A program made the translations under genes and the position numbers. From Cladopsammia gracilis (lineage: Eukaryota > Cnidaria > Anthozoa > Scleractinia > Dendrophylliidae), in NCBI GenBank assembly GCA_022457155.1, contig JAJGOT010000439.1, positions 141,001-205,000 of the forward strand: DNA of 64,000 nt, given 5' to 3'. The notes under the pieces were generated by a model. That model ran no database searches. It was not told where the DNA came from and was given only the letters and a program-made list of their open reading frames with translations. Below, one piece after another: positions 61,980-64,000 of the stretch (position 1 is the stretch's first letter; each line of letters begins with the position of its first letter).

Positions 61980-64000
61980 CTATGAAGTTAAAAACAAATA
62001 AGCATTCTTATTATTTTTGCAGACTCAACAAATTTTTGTGTAGCAGTTAAGGGCCCATTAGCATTCCTCCCAGAGCTCTGTGGCGAATTAAACAACGCCA
62101 GGGTCAATGGCTTATCCACACAATTCTAAACCAATTGCCGCGGGTTATCTAACGTTTTCAATAATATTTCATTAAAGCAGACTTATTTTACTGGAGAGAC
62201 AATGTTTTCAACATCTCAAGATTTCGCCGGAACTCCAGCAAAACAGAGAGAGGTGGAAATGTTGAAATTAGGCTAAATATCCAGTGGCTCGTACAGCGAC
62301 CTGTCACTAGCTTTCATAAGTAGCCGAACTCCGAACGGTAGGTAACATTTGCGATGGTTCTTGCAACGTTGTTTTTGTATTTCCCCCAATCGGTCCACGG
62401 CATGTTTTTGCCTCCCGCAGCTAGTAATATTTCTTAAAAAAAAGCTCTCATTTGAAAAAAAAGTAGACTTGTTTTTATTGAAATAATTAACGATATTTTG
62501 TGCTGATGTAAATTAGGTCCAACAATTTGACGCCTTTTTGTTCGATAGAAATGCATGATGACCTATCTGCAGCCTAAACGGCGGTAGTAAAGAAGGGGAT
62601 AGGACATTATATTGAAAAGCAAAATATATCCTACCCTGCTAGCTTGAACAGAGGTTTTTCATCTTCTTGTCGTTTGCATTTAGAAGTCTGTTTGCGGCTG
62701 TCCTTTCGCGCTGGCGTTTTCTTTTATTTCCGTTAATACTTATTTGGGAGTAAAACAAAAACAAAACAAAGTGCCCTTCGGGCTTTCTCCTTTAAGTTTT
62801 CCCATCATGCAATGCTTACATATTCTGTCCGAATATTGTTTCTTATATTGCAATTGGGCATTTAGGTCAGAGAGCGTGGTTGTTGAGCTTGGTTTCTCTC
62901 TTTTGACAATTTTGCTTGCATATAATTGGTAATGGTTATGCAGTCCTCTTGTCTTGTGTCTGTAGCAAGTTTCAGTACTTTCAACTGGTCTGGATTTCAC
63001 CTGGTTTATTGTCAAGAGCCTCATACAAACATTGTGTTACCGTTGTCTTCCATAAACCTGCGCCAGTACTTAAAAATAGTGTAAAATGCTTCTCGTCGTT
63101 TTTAACAGAGAGTAATATACGGTAAAAAAAAAAACTCTATTTCTCTGTTCAAACATTAACAAGTTCTCTATAACTTTTATCATCAATCCGATTAATTACC
63201 AGCTTTTCATTATCATTTGCTGTAGAAAAAATTCCAGCATTACTTAAAAGATTGTACCTTGGTGATTTTTATCTAAACATGGGTTAAAACAACCAAACAG
63301 TTCACGGTACTTGAGTCAACATTTAAATTGTAAATATGAATTTCGCAATCCCAACTTAGTCACTTTCTGTTTAGCCATCTACCTTGAGATCGGAACACTT
63401 TTAAGGTGGCTCGACTGAGTAACGATACCGTTTAGCTTTGAGAAACTTGTGTACCACCACAAACGATCCAACGGAAAATCGATTGCCACAGCTGTACTAG
63501 AGAAAGATAAAAGTTTCAGATGAGGTAAGTTTCAATGAAATCGGAGCTGCCATAGCAACGTTATGACGTCACTTCCCTGTTTTACATAATACCGAATTTC
63601 TTGTCATCAAGAGATAATTTTGGAAAACGCTCTCTGGATCTTCGACCTGACGTACTTGTCCTAAGGTATACAAAATTTTACAAATTTCTATGGAAGCGTT
63701 TTCGAAAAAATTTCGAGTGAAGTTTTAAGGTAATTAAATGTAATAAGTAATTAAATGTAATAAGTGATTGATATGTTTATTGAGATGAGCGGATTTAATC
63801 AACGTTCCCAAAATATTTTTGTATATATACTAGCTGTGTTGTTGTTTGAAAATTTATTTCAAAGGAAGCTATTATTTGCACATACAAGTTTTTTCCCTAT
63901 GAAAGGTTACATAGTTTAAAGGATTGAGGTAATTTTGCGCGGGAGTACGGGTTTGCGAATCGTAATTTTGTGAAATGAAAAACCAGTCAAAGAGACAATA
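61980..64000. other. Gene B upstream intron (open at window edge)
   Basis: No exon matching gene A exon 15 was found here, so the intron is at least 2 kb (609 bp in gene A). Open frames at 62740-63125 lack support. A block around 63400-63560 looks like a dispersed repeat but could not be bounded. Confidence 0.5.

Noticed and set aside
62740..63125. Overlapping 94-, 62- and 69-aa frames
   Set aside because: Found on both strands of the same DNA, no domain, no paralogue support, inside the upstream intron of gene B.

Overview
This is a 64 kb piece of an animal nuclear genome, most likely an anthozoan cnidarian such as a stony coral. The evidence is long GT-AG introns, calcium-binding EGF, sushi, Ig and ephrin-receptor-like modules, and a dense load of MITEs, a tRNA-derived SINE, Penelope-like, tyrosine-recombinase-type and Ty3/gypsy-type retroelement fragments. 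The species call is inference; no marker gene is present. Nothing bacterial or viral was recognised.

The window is organised around two convergent (tail-to-tail) paralogues of one giant single-pass membrane receptor. Gene A (+ strand, 12..25982) can be assembled into 24 exons whose lengths and phases fit exactly: signal peptide, ten cbEGF modules, two six-cysteine sushi modules, one EGF, a long unrecognised ectodomain with coiled coils and cysteine-rich parts, two Ig domains, two ephrin-receptor-like cysteine modules, a juxtamembrane module split over four exons, one transmembrane helix, and a cytoplasmic tail with two FDNPTY (FxNPxY) sorting/PTB motifs. The model gives about 2788 aa. Gene B (- strand, 61979..51743) repeats the same exon plan from the 4-kb exon onward. 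Its 5' half lies beyond the right edge. It has one ephrin-receptor-like module instead of two and one FDNPTY instead of two. It also carries a furin-type site and a glycine-zipper segment that gene A lacks. The 3' flanks of both genes (to about 28915 and from about 49310) also match in inverted orientation, so the locus is an old inverted segmental duplication.

Between the arms (about 28.9-49.3 kb) lies about 20 kb of repeats with no host gene that I can support. From left to right these are: two MITEs with TAA target duplications (30.0, 31.0 kb); a 2.7-kb foldback with gag-like remnants (32.8-35.5 kb) carrying two nested insertions; a 32-bp minisatellite (36.0-36.8 kb); a 5.8-kb element with about 1.7-kb inverted arms (38.0-43.8 kb); a decayed reverse-strand gag/RT element (44.1-46.2 kb); a CCAAT-containing tandem array (46.3-47.4 kb); a repeat-rich antisense segment (47.5-47.9 kb); and a Penelope-like element 3' end with a GIY-YIG endonuclease (48.1-49.0 kb). 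Three hammerhead-ribozyme-like core motifs (24.7, 33.4, 49.2 kb) are the most interesting RNA-level signal.

All domain calls are by eye from cysteine spacing and motifs. Splice sites were chosen by GT-AG plus exact phase continuity and by agreement between the two paralogues. Introns and intergenic stretches not listed contained nothing I recognised.
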